From Druceiella hillmani (taxonomy: Eukaryota; Arthropoda; Insecta; Lepidoptera; Hepialidae), in the NCBI GenBank assembly GCA_039881145.1, contig JAYKKI010000064.1, forward strand, positions 4,335,001 to 4,399,000: a stretch of DNA of 64,000 nt, written 5' to 3'. The translations under genes and the position numbers were made by a program. This document shows positions 1 through 10,539 of this stretch, piece by piece. How positions within the stretch are numbered: position 1 is the first letter of the stretch; every line of letters starts with the position of its first letter. The notes under the pieces were generated by a model. That model saw nothing but the letters and a program-made list of their open reading frames with translations, had not been told where the DNA came from and searched no databases.

Positions 1-356
1 AATCTACTTCTTAAAATGCTTTATTTAGTCCATCGGGATATTAATTTTAATCAGTATGTGTAAAAATAATCAAACTTTTCATCTCAAGAGAACGCAAAAT
101 GCAACAAGTATATTTTATGAGTGAGACATTTTCGTTAGATTGAGACACGCAGGGGACTGACAGTAATAAATTTTAATAGTGAATTTTGTTAACAATTCAT
201 TCTATTTGTAGCCTTTTTCTCAGCTTAAAGAAAATCTCTATAAATATATTTATAGAGATTTTCTTTATAATTGCCATTATAAAAAGACACATTTATCAAC
301 TTCCTAAAATATTTTATTTAAGCCTTTGGGATATTAATTTTGCTCGGTATGTATAA

Positions 357-412
<56 letters not shown>

Positions 413-424
413 ATATATACGCGA

Positions 425-470
425 CATATCTTAGTAACAAACATCTTGGTAGCGATCGCTTTGGCGTGAT

Positions 471-510
<40 letters not shown>

Positions 511-556
511 ATCACGCCAAAGCGATCGCTACCAAGATGTTTGTTACCAAGATATG
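425..556. repeat. Hairpin element with a (TA)n loop
   Basis: The segments 425-479 and about 502-556 are reverse complements with a single visible mismatch. Each arm contains GCGATCGC. The loop is pure (TA)n, and another (TA)n run (about 356-408) lies just upstream. This is the structure of a foldback MITE inserted at, or grown from, a TA microsatellite. No coding capacity; TA-rich reading frames here are artefacts. Confidence 0.8.
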
Positions 557-628
557 TAGTGTATGTGTAAATATTGTTTTCTTGCCGTTCTATTTATAAG
601 TAACACGTTTTTGTGAAATGAAAGACGT

Positions 629-1036
629 GTAAATTTATAAATACTCGGTGTGAAATACATAACACGTTACACATTTTGCAGAATAACAGACAATAGTTCG
701 TGTCACAACTTTAACTTGATTTTGTAACGTAGGTATTACACGCTTTTATCCATCGAAATATTTTGTAAATTTATAAATACTCGGTGCGAAATACATCACA
801 CGTTACACATTTTGCAGAATAACAGACAATAGTTCGTGTCACAACTTTAACTTGATTTTATAACGTAGGTATTACACGCTTTTATCCATCGAAATATTTT
901 GTAAATTTATAAATACTCGGTGTGAAATACATCACACGTTACACATTTTGCAGAATAACAGACAATAGTTCGTGTCACAACTTTAACTTGATTTTGTAAC
1001 GTAGGTATTAAATGCTTTTATCCATCTAAATATTTG
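629..1036. repeat. 136-bp tandem repeat, three copies
   Basis: Three head-to-tail copies start at 629, 765 and 901, exactly 136 bp apart. Each opens with GTAAATTTATAAATACTCGG and they differ by only a few bases, so the duplication is recent. No open reading frame of note. Confidence 0.9.
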
Positions 1037-1310
1037 GTATTGAATTATTTCTTTTTAATATAACTCTTTATGATGATTCCATGGCAAAAATTAAAAAAAA
1101 ACTAAGCGTAAGAATGTACTTTGCTCCAAATCGCTGAATGATATTAGAACACACTTCATCTAAATAAATGCCTATGAAATATTAATCAAAAAAAATTGGG
1201 ACATAAGAACGGACAAGTAAAACGGACGTAGTTAGGAATTTATATATATGGAGACAGAAAATTAGAATTTATATTAATTTAATTTATTAAAAATTAAAAA
1301 TTTAATAAAT

Positions 1311-1573
1311 TTGGCGTTAATTTTGTAGAAAGTCATTATTTACAATTAAATGAAACTACGTGGTGTAGTATTATTTCTACTTTCTTTAAGTTCTTTAACA
1401 CGGCCTAGGTTTCGATATATTACAACATCTTCTGGTGGGCTATTAGCAAAGATTGAAAGAAGATCTTTGCTAATTGCCTACCTGAAGATGTTGTAATACA
1501 ACGAAACCTAGGTCGTGATAAAGAACTTAAAGAAAATAGAAATAATACTACATCAGGTAGTTTCATTTAATTG
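1311..1573 (-). mobile_element. Palindromic MITE, family 'hairpin-A', copy 1
   Basis: Two arms of about 90-100 bp are inverted copies of each other. Both contain ACCTAGGTTTCG next to AAGTTCTTTA, and both outer ends read CAATTAAATGAAACTACG or its complement. One side only has an extra outer segment (TTGGCGTTAATTTTGTAG), so the element is polar. Other copies lie at 23274, 24085, 41045 and 55435. A non-autonomous foldback DNA transposon is the best reading; no transposase is visible. Confidence 0.8.
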
Positions 1574-2249
1574 TATATAAATGAAAACTTAAAAAAACAT
1601 ATTGATAGAACTGAACATAGTAACAGTAACCTATTCTATATTTTTTTATATTTCGATTGAGTTTTACAATTAAAACAAAACCAGGTTTAAATTATTATTA
1701 AATTATATTGGATATTCTGCAAGCCTTTCAAGAAATCATTACATCATTACCAAACTTGTTTGTTTATTTTCAATGACTTATTTCAAAGTAGTACAAAATT
1801 CACTTGATTAACGTTTTCATACAGGTGATTCGGTGCATTTAACTGAGTAGAAAATCCTAATCCTCCCTTAAACGTTTCTGAAAAAAAACCTGTCAAAATT
1901 GCAATTCCAAGAAAATTGTTTTTGGTTTTTTAAAGAAAAACGGTTCAAATTTATGCATTATTTTACGTAAAATCACCTATATGAATACTGGACAAGTTGT
2001 TACATGACAAGTAACACAATGGACAACTTAGACATCTGTATCTATATTGTTACTTTTATGTAAACTATTTGCAAAGGAAACTACATTAAAATATTATTTG
2101 TCTCATTTACTCCAACTCCACGATCAAGCAAGATTTGGGAACAGATTAATTGTATCATGTAAAGAAATCGTGGAAGTATTAGCAGCATGATCACTTTAAA
2201 ATCATTTTTCTTCAATTGCAAAGGACTTAGCTGTCCAAAATTCGGCAAA

Positions 2250-2695
2250 CGATTCATTTTAATTACAATTAAAGTCCATCTATGTCAAACGCTTTTATTA
2301 TCCTCGATTGATCACAATTGAAATTAAAGTCCATCTATGTCAAATGCTTTTATTATCCTCGATCGATCACAATTAAAATTAAAGTCCATCTATGACAAAC
2401 GCTTTTATTATCCTTGATTGATCACAATTAAAATTAAAGTCTATCTGTGTCGAACGCTATTATTATCCTCGATTTATCACAATTAAAATAAATATCCATT
2501 TATGTCTAATGCTTTTATTATCCTCGATTGATCACAATAAAAATTCATCTCCTTCTATGTTAAATGCTTTTAATTTCCTCGATTGATCACAATTTAAAAT
2601 GAAGTCCACCTATGTCAAACGCTTCTATTATCCTCGGTTGATCACAATTAAAACTAAAGTCCATCTACGTCAAACACTTACTATCCTTGATTGAT
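2250..2695. repeat. 55-bp subrepeats of the foldback left arm
   Basis: About eight degenerate head-to-tail copies of a unit containing GATTGATCACAATTAAAATT and a CCATCTATGTCAAACGC core. Successive GATCAC motifs fall at about 2310, 2365 and 2420. The same array appears inverted in the right arm with somewhat different copy-to-copy variants. Confidence 0.85.
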
Positions 2696-3124
2696 CATTG
2701 AGTGCGCTCTATTTTAACCTTAGCGATTATCGATTAACTAAAAATTATAAAAATAATAATTGAAAATTATAACGCCTTTTAAATTCATATATTCGCCATG
2801 TATTTGGCCTAAGAAGATATGACCATATATAGGTAAGTATTTGAATCCCATCCAATTTTGAATAATTAAAGGAGCCTTATCTTAATTCTAGATTTTAAAC
2901 CTAACGTGCTTATGATGTAGGATTATATTCTGAATCCTCAATCTCATTTTTCCCAAATACAGTACTTTCTTTTACGAGTGTCTGCAGCCTGTCTCTAAAA
3001 CAGCCTGGTTCGATTCTGGCATCCAAAACGTCTTCTCGTAAACTTGATTCCGTATCACTACTTCATCTTCTCCATTTCCTTTTCTCCATCTATGTTATTA
3101 CCTAAATTATTTATGTGAAAATGT

Positions 3125-3695
3125 TAAACATTTTTCACTTTCTATGCAAGTTCGTTCACAATATATGCTGCCCATTTGTGGAATAAGTGACATACAGACA
3201 TATGAAATTCTTCCTCGTTATACGCATTAAAGAATCGTCTCAAAAAGCTTATACCTTTTATTTAAGCTTAAATATTTTTCATTTTCCGTGCAAGTTCGTT
3301 TAGAATATATGCTGCCCATTTGTGGAATAAGTCACATCCAGACAGGAAATTCTTGCTCACTATACGCATTTAAGAATCGTCTCAAAAAACTTATAGGTAC
3401 CTTTTATTTAAGCTTAAACATTTTTCACTTTCTATGGAAGTTCGTTCATATTATATGCTGCCCATTTGCGGAATAAGTCACACACAGATATACGATATTC
3501 TTGCTCGGTATACGCATTCAAGAATCGTCTCAAAAAGCTTATACCTTTTATTTAAGCTTAAACATTTTTCACTTTCTATGGAAGTTCGTTCATATTATAT
3601 GCTGCCCATTTGCGGAATAAGTCACACACAGATATATGAAATTCTTGCCCGGTATACGCATTTAAAAATCGTCTCAAAAAGCTTATACCTCATAA
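3125..3695 (+). repeat. Four tandem ~145-bp copies of a LINE ORF2 tail
   Basis: The motif ATATGCTGCCCATTTG recurs at 3163, 3307, 3453 and 3597, giving a period of 144-146 bp. Translating the first copy gives AAHLWNK, then a stop, then SSSLYALKNRLKKLI. This resembles the C-terminal end of many non-LTR reverse transcriptases (…LWN.LP…S…FKNRLKKL…). All copies carry stops or shifts. It appears to be a LINE scrap amplified in tandem inside the foldback loop. Family assignment is uncertain. Confidence 0.6.
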
Positions 3696-4229
3696 TTTCT
3701 TAAAATAACCAACTTCCTTCTTTTCTTCCATATTCTATTACCTTACTATGTCCCATATAATTTATAGGTTCATGTTAATGAATTGTACGTTTATGTATAT
3801 GTGTTTGTACTCTGTCCCGTATCCCATATAATTTATGGGTTTATGTTTATTAATTGTAGGTTTATGTATATTTGTTTGGACGTGAGTGTGTATTTATGTG
3901 TATGTATATATGAATATATATTTTCTTGTTAATATTTCGGCATTTGTGTTTCCCTTTCTTGGGTTCCGTTGCCAAACTAGGAATATTTCTATTTTCGCCA
4001 TGTCCTACATCATAAACACGTTAGGTTTAAAATCTAGAATTAAGATAAGGCTCCTTTAATTATTCAAAATTGGATGCGATTCAAATACTTACCTATATAT
4101 GATCATCTCTTCTTAGGCCAAATACATGGCGAATATTTGAATTTAAAAGGCGTTATAATTTTCAGTTATTATTTTTATAATTTTTAGTTAATTGATAATC
4201 GCTAAGGTTAAAATAGAGCACACTCAATG

Positions 4230-4775
4230 ATCAAGCGAGGATAGTAAGTTTTTGACGTAGACGAACTTTAGTTTCAGTTGTGATCAACCGAGGATAATAG
4301 AAGCGTTTGACATAGGTGGACTTTAGTTTTAATTGTGATCAATCGAGGAAAATAAAAGCATTTAACATAGAAGGAGTTTAATTTTTATTGTGATCAATCG
4401 AGGATAATAATAGCGTTCGACACAGATAGACTTTAATTTTAATTGTGATCAATCGAGCATAATAAAAGCGTTTGACATAGATGTACTTTAATTTCAAATG
4501 TGATCAATCGAGCATAATAAAAGCGTTTGACATAGATGTACTTTAATTTCAAATGTGATCAATCGAGGATAATAAAAGCGTTTGACATAGATGTACTTTA
4601 ATTTCAAATGTGATCAATCGAGCATAATAAAAGCGTTTGACATAGATGTACTTTAATTTCAAATGTGATCAATCGAGCATAATAAAAGCGTTTGACATAG
4701 ATGGACTTTAATTTTAATTGTGATCAATCGAGGATAATAAAAGCGTTTGACATAGATGGACTTTAATTGTAATTG
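4230..4775. repeat. 55-bp subrepeats of the foldback right arm
   Basis: Inverted counterpart of the array at 2250-2695, with units containing GTGATCAATCGAGGATAATA and GCGTTTGACATAGATG. Several neighbouring units between about 4440 and 4700 are nearly identical, so this arm has been locally re-homogenised or expanded after the arms diverged. Confidence 0.85.
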
Positions 4776-5350
4776 AAATGAATCGTTTGCCGAAATTTGG
4801 ACAGCTAAGTCCTTTGCAATTAAAGAAAAATGATTTTAAAGTGATCATGCTGCTAATACTTCCACGATTTCTTTACATGATACAATTAATCTGTTCCCAA
4901 ATCTTGCTTGATCGTGGAGTTGGAGCAAATGAGACAAAGAATATTTTAATGTAGTTTCCTTTGCAAATAGTTTACGTAAAATTAACAATATAGATACAGA
5001 TGTCTAAGTTGTCCATTGTGTTACTTGTCATGTAACAACTTGTCCAGTATTCATATAGGTGATTTTACGTAAAATAATGCATAAGTTTGAACCGTTTTTC
5101 TTTAAAAAACGAAAAACCTTTTTGGTGGAATTGCAATTTTGATAGGTTTTTTTTTCAGAAACGTTTAAGGGAGGATTAGGATTTTCTACTCAGTTAAATG
5201 CACCGAATCACCTGTATGAAAACGTTAATCAACTGAATTTTGTACGACTATGAAATAAGTCATTGAAAATAAACAAACAATATAATTTAATAATAATTTA
5301 AACTTGGTTTTATTTTAATTGTAGATTAAAATTGAAATATAAAAAATATA

Positions 5351-5409
5351 GTTAGGGCTGCAGCGGTCTTCGAAAGCCATCTTCAGCCGATGAGGTACTG
5401 AATAAACAA
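5351..5409 (-). pseudogene. Inverted 59-bp copy of the engrailed start-codon region
   Basis: These 59 bases are the exact reverse complement of 11756-11814, which spans the last 29 bases of the engrailed 5' leader, the ATG and the first ten codons. On the minus strand the ATG lies at 5380-5378 and is followed by [10 protein letters not shown], after which the frame runs into the foldback arm and stops within about a dozen codons. It cannot encode a useful protein. The copy abuts the foldback arm at 5350 and is separated by about 16 bp from the second inverted-repeat arm beginning near 5426. A transcript from the + strand here would be antisense to the en mRNA start; whether one exists is unknown. 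Confidence 0.9.
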
Positions 5410-5425
5410 AATCTAAAAAATACGA

Positions 5426-6110
5426 CGAATATAAAAATAATTAAAAAAAATACTGGTTTTATGCTACTGAGATGGAGATTAAACTAAATGAAAATGCAAA
5501 ATAAATAATACAAAAATACCTGCTAAAATGCAAAGATTTTAGAAATAAAAACGACTTAATTAAAAAAAATAATTGATTAAAAACAAAGTGATGTCTAATC
5601 GGAGAAAGAAAAAATCAGTTTAATTAAGTGCCACTTCAAGAAACTATTGAGATTTATTAAAAAAATATTAATTTTTACAATTTTTAGCACAAATAAACAA
5701 ATAATATTTTAGCACAATTTTTTTTAAAGGATAAATATCACTTTAGAACAATTCATCATAGCTCTGAACAATGCGTTTTGTCTGTTTTTATTTACTTTAT
5801 ATTATATATAACTACACTGTGGATATTACAGTAGTACCATTCCAGTGACAGTTTTTATAAACTATGAAAAACCGGTCAAATGCCAGTCTGCCTTGTTCCG
5901 TACCTCGTTTGAAGTAAAATTACTTTATTTATCATGAGCCATCACTAACAGGGACTTCCTAACGCAATAAATATTTAACATTAGCTAATATAACTAAACA
6001 TGGTGAAGGGGGCAAATATGTTATCGTGGATATCTTATAAACTATGATATTTAGAATCATCGTTATAGTTTATATAAATACACTGGACTACCTGTGAGTC
6101 ACAGCCGTTT
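5426..6110 (+). mobile_element. Left arm of second inverted-repeat pair
   Basis: This roughly 0.69-kb arm is the inverted counterpart of about 9700-10391. Shared landmarks include AATCGGAGAAAGAAAAAATC, ACCGGTCAAATGCCAGTC and GGACTTCCTAACGCAATAAA. Identity looks to be around 90 percent. The inner end carries the dispersed 'GGTTCCGTACCTCG' motif also seen at 8941, 18296, 18905, 29110 and 57945, so the arm belongs to that repeat family. No transposase is visible between the arms. Confidence 0.75.
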
Positions 6111-6114
6111 TACG

Positions 6115-6940
6115 ATAAATAAATTATCTCTAAGATCAGTTTTTTAAGTTATTTCTTCAACACGAAAAATGGGGTTAATTTCTTTTTGGTTACACCAATG
6201 TTTAGGATATGGGTGAATAGGTCTTTCAAAAATATTGGGACTAAAGTAAGAAGACATTTTTGATGCAGAGGACTGTTTCGGAAATATTAACCTTTAAAAT
6301 GGTAATTTTGGATAGAGTTACGTGTCCCAAACCTCTACCAGCTAAACTGTCATTTTTTAATATCTGAAGAGTATTCACAATAGCAGTATATGTAATAAAA
6401 TTAAAAGAAATATTATATACAGCTAAGTAGGCTACCAGTTTACTACTAATAATCGACCAACTTATGACATGTAGTTGGGTCTGTAAAAAGTTCATAGATA
6501 GTTCGTACAACTGACTTAAATCAATTGAAAAAATAATTTTGTATTTTAAAATGTGTATTTTTTAACTCAGAGAAAATATACTAGTCAACATCCTTGTATA
6601 TATACACGGTGAGAAAAAAACGTTTATGTATGCACCACGTTTCTTCGCCTGTGGAAGATATAGTACTCAATATATTTACGTTGTGAAAAATGAATATTTG
6701 TAAATAGTTTAATAGAAATACCAAGTACCCTTAAGCATATACAAGTTCCTAAATGTGTACAGCACCCTCGATTTGCGAGTTCTCCTCGTATTTGGCAGGT
6801 TTTATATTTTTCTTTTAAGTGATCGCACAGTATATTGCTATCCACCAAAATGTTGTTTATCGTTTTACTAGTGTTTTTGTTGACTGTAAAATATTGCTCT
6901 CAAAGACAAAGACACTTTTCAATATGTCTTTAAGAATTTA
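6115..6940. other. Unassigned stretch inside the second inverted repeat
   Basis: About 0.8 kb of AT-rich sequence with two minus-strand open frames (6510-6241, 89 residues; 6848-6624, 74 residues). The first is hydrophobic, but I cannot place it in a family. Neither has a convincing gene context. Confidence 0.4.
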
Positions 6941-6944
6941 TTTC

Positions 6945-7258
6945 AATTAAAATTAAAGTCCATTTATGTCAAACGCTTTCATTATCCTCGATTGATCACA
7001 ATTAAAATTAAAGACCATTTATATCAAAAGCTTTTGTTATCCTCGATTGATCACAATTAAAACTAAAGTCCATCCATGTCAAACGCTTTCGTTATCCTCG
7101 ATTGATCACAATTAAAATTTAAGTCCATCTATATCTAAACACTTTCATTACCCTCGATTAATTACAATTAAAACTAAAGTTGAATAATTAAAAGAGTCCA
7201 CCTTATCTTAATTCTAGATTTTAAACTTAACGTGCTTATGATGTTGGATTACATTCTC
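6945..7258 (+). mobile_element. Fragment of the foldback arm (third copy)
   Basis: Repeats the 55-bp unit about four times in the same orientation as the left arm at 2250. It then jumps directly to the arm's inner end (CTTATCTTAATTCTAGATTT and ACGTGCTTATGATG, matching about 2877-2925). The intervening roughly 170 bp of the arm is deleted. It is a solo, internally deleted arm. Confidence 0.8.
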
Positions 7259-7259
7259 T

Positions 7260-8080
7260 TTTGCCATATATATCAATCAACTGCATACATTAAAATTTGT
7301 TAATAAATAAATAACTCTCATAGTCTAAGGTCATTATCCACAATAATAAGTCCTCGAAATGTAGTATCTTGCTAAATTGGGAAAGATTGTTAATATAGCA
7401 AAGAATAAATGTACAAACTCTACGTATTCATAATAGCAAAATAATTCTAGCTCTAGTAGATCTTTAAAGAGAGCAACCAAAGATAAGGGTAGCTCTTATA
7501 ACATACTCGAAAAACAACTGTAGTTTCTAAACAGAAAAAAACAATAAATACGGTTTGTGATTTAAATAGAATACGTAATCGGTTAACTAGGAATCAATAT
7601 AAATCACTTAATTGGTATTAACTGATATTAGTACGGTTACGTTTAATTGATATTAAATCCTTAGTACGGTTACGTTCGCATTCTTTACGATTGGTTAACT
7701 TACAATTTCGTGACACATTTCGTTGTAACAATACAAATAGAGAATATGCGTATAATTTAAATTTGGTTAAAATTTTTTTTACACATTTATCAACCAAACA
7801 TTAGATCTAAACTGTTGTTTATAAACGAAAAGTGCAAATTATGCGAGGAAAATTCATAATTGGCGAGACGCAACACTACTTGATAGAACGAAACATGACA
7901 TCAGCAGCTGTGCCAACAGGCTCGTATCATTAACATTTTGTGTGGTATTTGTTGTGTTTGATAACGAAAAGCAGTGTAGGTGACATTGTAGTGTGAATGG
8001 AGAATCGTGATCTGAACTCGGATGGAGTACCCACCTATTTGTTTTAAAAATGTTAATTATTTATTTCAGGAAAAGTTTGT
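7260..8080. other. AT-rich sequence, nothing recognised
   Basis: No convincing open frame, RNA gene or repeat structure beyond a short imperfect duplication of a TTAGTACGGTTACGTT segment near 7630-7675. Confidence 0.5.
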
Positions 8081-8082
8081 AC

Positions 8083-8316
8083 TTAGTGGATTCTTACAAA
8101 TTGTTCATATTCCAGAGTGGGTGAATTTCTACATATAATATTCACATTATAGGTCGCATCCCACCTAAGATGCTTTTCTTTGGGTATGTGGACATACACA
8201 GCAGCACCAAATACTCTGGCATTAAGAATATCGTAAGTTCGAGCACTATTCATATGGAGACTTTCCATCAACAGAACTCTCCCAGTCACATTTAGTAAAT
8301 ACGCAGCTTTTATAAT
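8083..8316 (-). pseudogene. Decayed Ty1/copia polyprotein fragment (integrase region)
   Basis: On the minus strand the frame reads AAYLLNVTGR…ARVFGAAVYVHIPKEKHLRW. This closely follows the end of the copia integrase core, where families typically show …YLLNR(T/S)P…L.VFG..AYVHIPKEKR.KWD. Sequence on both sides does not continue the polyprotein, so this is a roughly 80-codon scrap. No LTRs are visible. Role in the host: none inferred. Confidence 0.65.
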
Positions 8317-8489
8317 TATACAACAAAAAAAGTCAACAATCGAAAAAAACAATATAACAGCATGGAAAAAACTCCAAAATAAATTTTCATTTTTCAAAAT
8401 CGGGTTTCAAAAGAGAAAAATAGGAATCAAGATTATATTTTTTTTCAATATTAACTAATTCAACTGCCTACAGAACATAGCGTTTTCCT

Positions 8490-8900
8490 TGCGAGAGTGT
8501 GTATTGTTGATAGCCATGTGTACCTACCTGCGTTTTTGAAACGGAGATCATTAAGCATATTTTGTCTGAATGTGACGGACCTAGCATTAGCACGAGTTTG
8601 TTATGGAGCAAAAAACGTATCAGCACAGTGGTGTAGAATCAGGGGGAGTTTTTAGGAACAGTGTATTTAGGCACCACAACCTGGTTCAGGGTAAATAGAT
8701 ACTTGAGATTTTCAGTTATTAAATGGGTTTTGGAAGAATTGGAATTTGCAGAGGGACAGATTTCATACCCTGTGGAGTGGCAGCCTTTTTTTAAAGATGC
8801 TAGAAACTAGGTGGTGCTTCGAAATAAATCGGATGGTGATGAGTCACGCAAACGCCATATTTTGTGTTGACATATTCGTTTCTGATAAATTTCTGAAGCA
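8490..8900 (+). pseudogene. Possible tail of a non-LTR retrotransposon ORF2
   Basis: A short + strand frame near 8540-8620 reads ETEIIKHILSECDGPSIS. This resembles the His/Cys-containing 'ETxxHILxECP' segment after the RNase H or RT region of R1/Jockey-type LINEs. Frames further on contain stops. Weak evidence; could be chance similarity. Confidence 0.3.
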
Positions 8901-8940
8901 GCTACGGTTCGTAACATCGATTATAAATTTCATATAATTT

Positions 8941-9690
8941 TTTTGGGTTCCGTAACTCAAAAAGAAAAAGGGAACCCTTGTAAGAATAATCGCATATCCG
9001 TCTGTCCGTCTGTTACAACTATTTTTTTTCAGGTAGGTACTGCTTGAAGTGGAAACTTCAAATTTGGTATAAAGCTAAATTAACTTCAAATTTGGTATAG
9101 AATTAAAGTAATTTCAAATTCGGCATAGAACTAAAGTACTTACATTAACCCGCAATTTTCTTAATGCTGACACTCAAATATAATTTGTACGGAAGTTTCA
9201 AGAGAGCACATCCCGAATTTTTAGTATACAGGATACTTATGGAATTCAAAAAATTATGGTGTTATTTAAAATAGGTGTTATATAAAACAAGCTATAGGGG
9301 TCTCGTAAATTTAAATAGCATTTTTTCCGAGATATGCTAAAAAATATGCAAATTAATATGCCCCCCCCCCTATTTCCAAAACTACAGAACATAAAATGAT
9401 GAAAAAACAGGCTTTTTAAAAATCTACGCAGACTTTAGAAAAACTATAATAATGATTCTGAACATCATAGTTTGGGTGATATTCCCGATAATATATTTGT
9501 TCACCTTCCATAATTTTCAATTATATTATGTAATATTAAATATTTATTGCCTTAGGAAGTCCCTGTTAATGATGGTTTAAGATAAAAAAAGAAATTTTAA
9601 ATCAAACGAGGTACGGAACCATCCACGCACAAGGCAGATTGGCATTTGACCGGTTTTTCATATTTTGTAAAAGCTGCCTCTCAAATGATA
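8941..9690 (+). mobile_element. Dispersed 'GGTTCCGTA' repeat element, copy
   Basis: Opens with GGGTTCCGTAACTCAAAAAG and GGGAACCC, has the CCGTCTGTCCGTCTGT motif near 9000, and closes with AAACGAGGTACGGAACC, GCACAAGGCAGATTGGC and ACCGGTTTTTC. The same start and end motifs occur in the copies at 18905-19350 and 29110-29800. I recognise the style as a common non-coding insect interspersed repeat but cannot name it with certainty. Contains a C10 homopolymer at about 9361. Confidence 0.6.
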
Positions 9691-9965
9691 TTGCTGTAAT
9701 ATCTCCAGTGTATTTATATAAACTATAACGATGATTCTAAATATCATAGTTTATGAGATATCCACGATGACATATTTGCCCCCACCACCATTTTTAGTTA
9801 TTTTAGCTAATGTTAAATATTTATTGCGTTAGGAAGTCCCTGTTAGTGATGGCTCATGATAAATAAAGTAATTTTACTTCAAACGAGGTACGGAACCATC
9901 CACGCACAAGGCAGACTGGTATTTGACCGGTTTTTCATATTTTATAAAAGCTGTCACTGGAATGG
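9424..9965. repeat. Tandem partial duplication of the repeat's 3' half
   Basis: The block about 9424-9680 and the block about 9722-9960 are direct repeats of one another: each runs from an AACTATAA-GATGATTCT start through GGAAGTCCCTGTTA to GACCGGTTTTTCATATTTT. Only the second block aligns with the inverted arm at 5426-6110. Confidence 0.75.
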
Positions 9966-10391
9966 TACTACTGTAATATCTACAGTGTAGTTATATATAA
10001 TATAAAGTAAATAAAAACAAACAAAACGCATTGTTTAGAGATATGACGGATTGTTCTAAAGTTATATTTATCCTTTAAAAAAAATTGTGCTAAAATATTT
10101 TTTGAATGTTTGTTTATTTGTGTTAAAAATTGTAAAAATTTATATTTTTTTAATAAATCTCAAAAGTTTCTTGAAGTGGCCCTTAATTAAACTGATTTTT
10201 TCTTTCTCCGATTAGACATTACTTTGTTTTTAATCAATTATTTCTTTTTTTTTTAATTAAGTCGTTTTTATTTCTAAAATCTTTGCTTTTTAGCAGGTAT
10301 TTTTGTATTATTTTATTTCGCATTTTCATTTAGTTTAATCTCCGTCTCAGTAGCATAAAACTAGTATTTTTTTCATTTATTTTTATATTCG
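9700..10391 (-). mobile_element. Right arm of second inverted-repeat pair
   Basis: Inverted counterpart of 5426-6110. Alignment stops at 10391 after ATTTTTATATTCG. Its outer end lies only about 0.3 kb upstream of the candidate engrailed TATA box, so insertion of this element defines the upstream limit of unique promoter DNA. Confidence 0.75.
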
Positions 10392-10539
10392 GACTTTCTA
10401 TATATATTTTCTCCATATTGACATTTTGTGATAGATAATTTTATTAAAAATGCACACCCTCCCAACAAACTAGCTCATAAACCGATTTCACAACAATAAG
10501 GCTCTTAACATCCACATTCCGCACGCCATAATCTGGCTC

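Larger units (their letters stand above)
1634..5350. mobile_element. Foldback-type element with ~1.3-kb inverted arms
   Basis: The left arm (1634 to about 2930) and right arm (about 4005 to 5350) are long, strongly similar inverted repeats that can be followed almost base by base, including unique stretches such as GACAAGTTGTTACATGACAA. Each arm carries an internal tandem array of about 55-bp units. The loop (about 2935-4004) holds a separate tandem array derived from a LINE. Long inverted repeats with internal subrepeats are typical of Foldback/Galileo (P-superfamily) elements. That is analogy only, because no transposase or target-site duplication was identified. Confidence 0.75.

Noticed and set aside
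340..570. 76-codon frame through the (TA)n hairpin
   Set aside because: Tyr-Ile repeats come from the TA microsatellite.
3288..3703. Two open frames (62 and 89 codons) in the foldback loop as genes
   Set aside because: They run across tandem copies of a LINE tail in mixed frames and have no independent start context.
6241..6510. 89-codon hydrophobic minus-strand frame, considered as a chemoreceptor exon
   Set aside because: Only vague membrane-protein character; no diagnostic motif and it lies within transposon-rich DNA.
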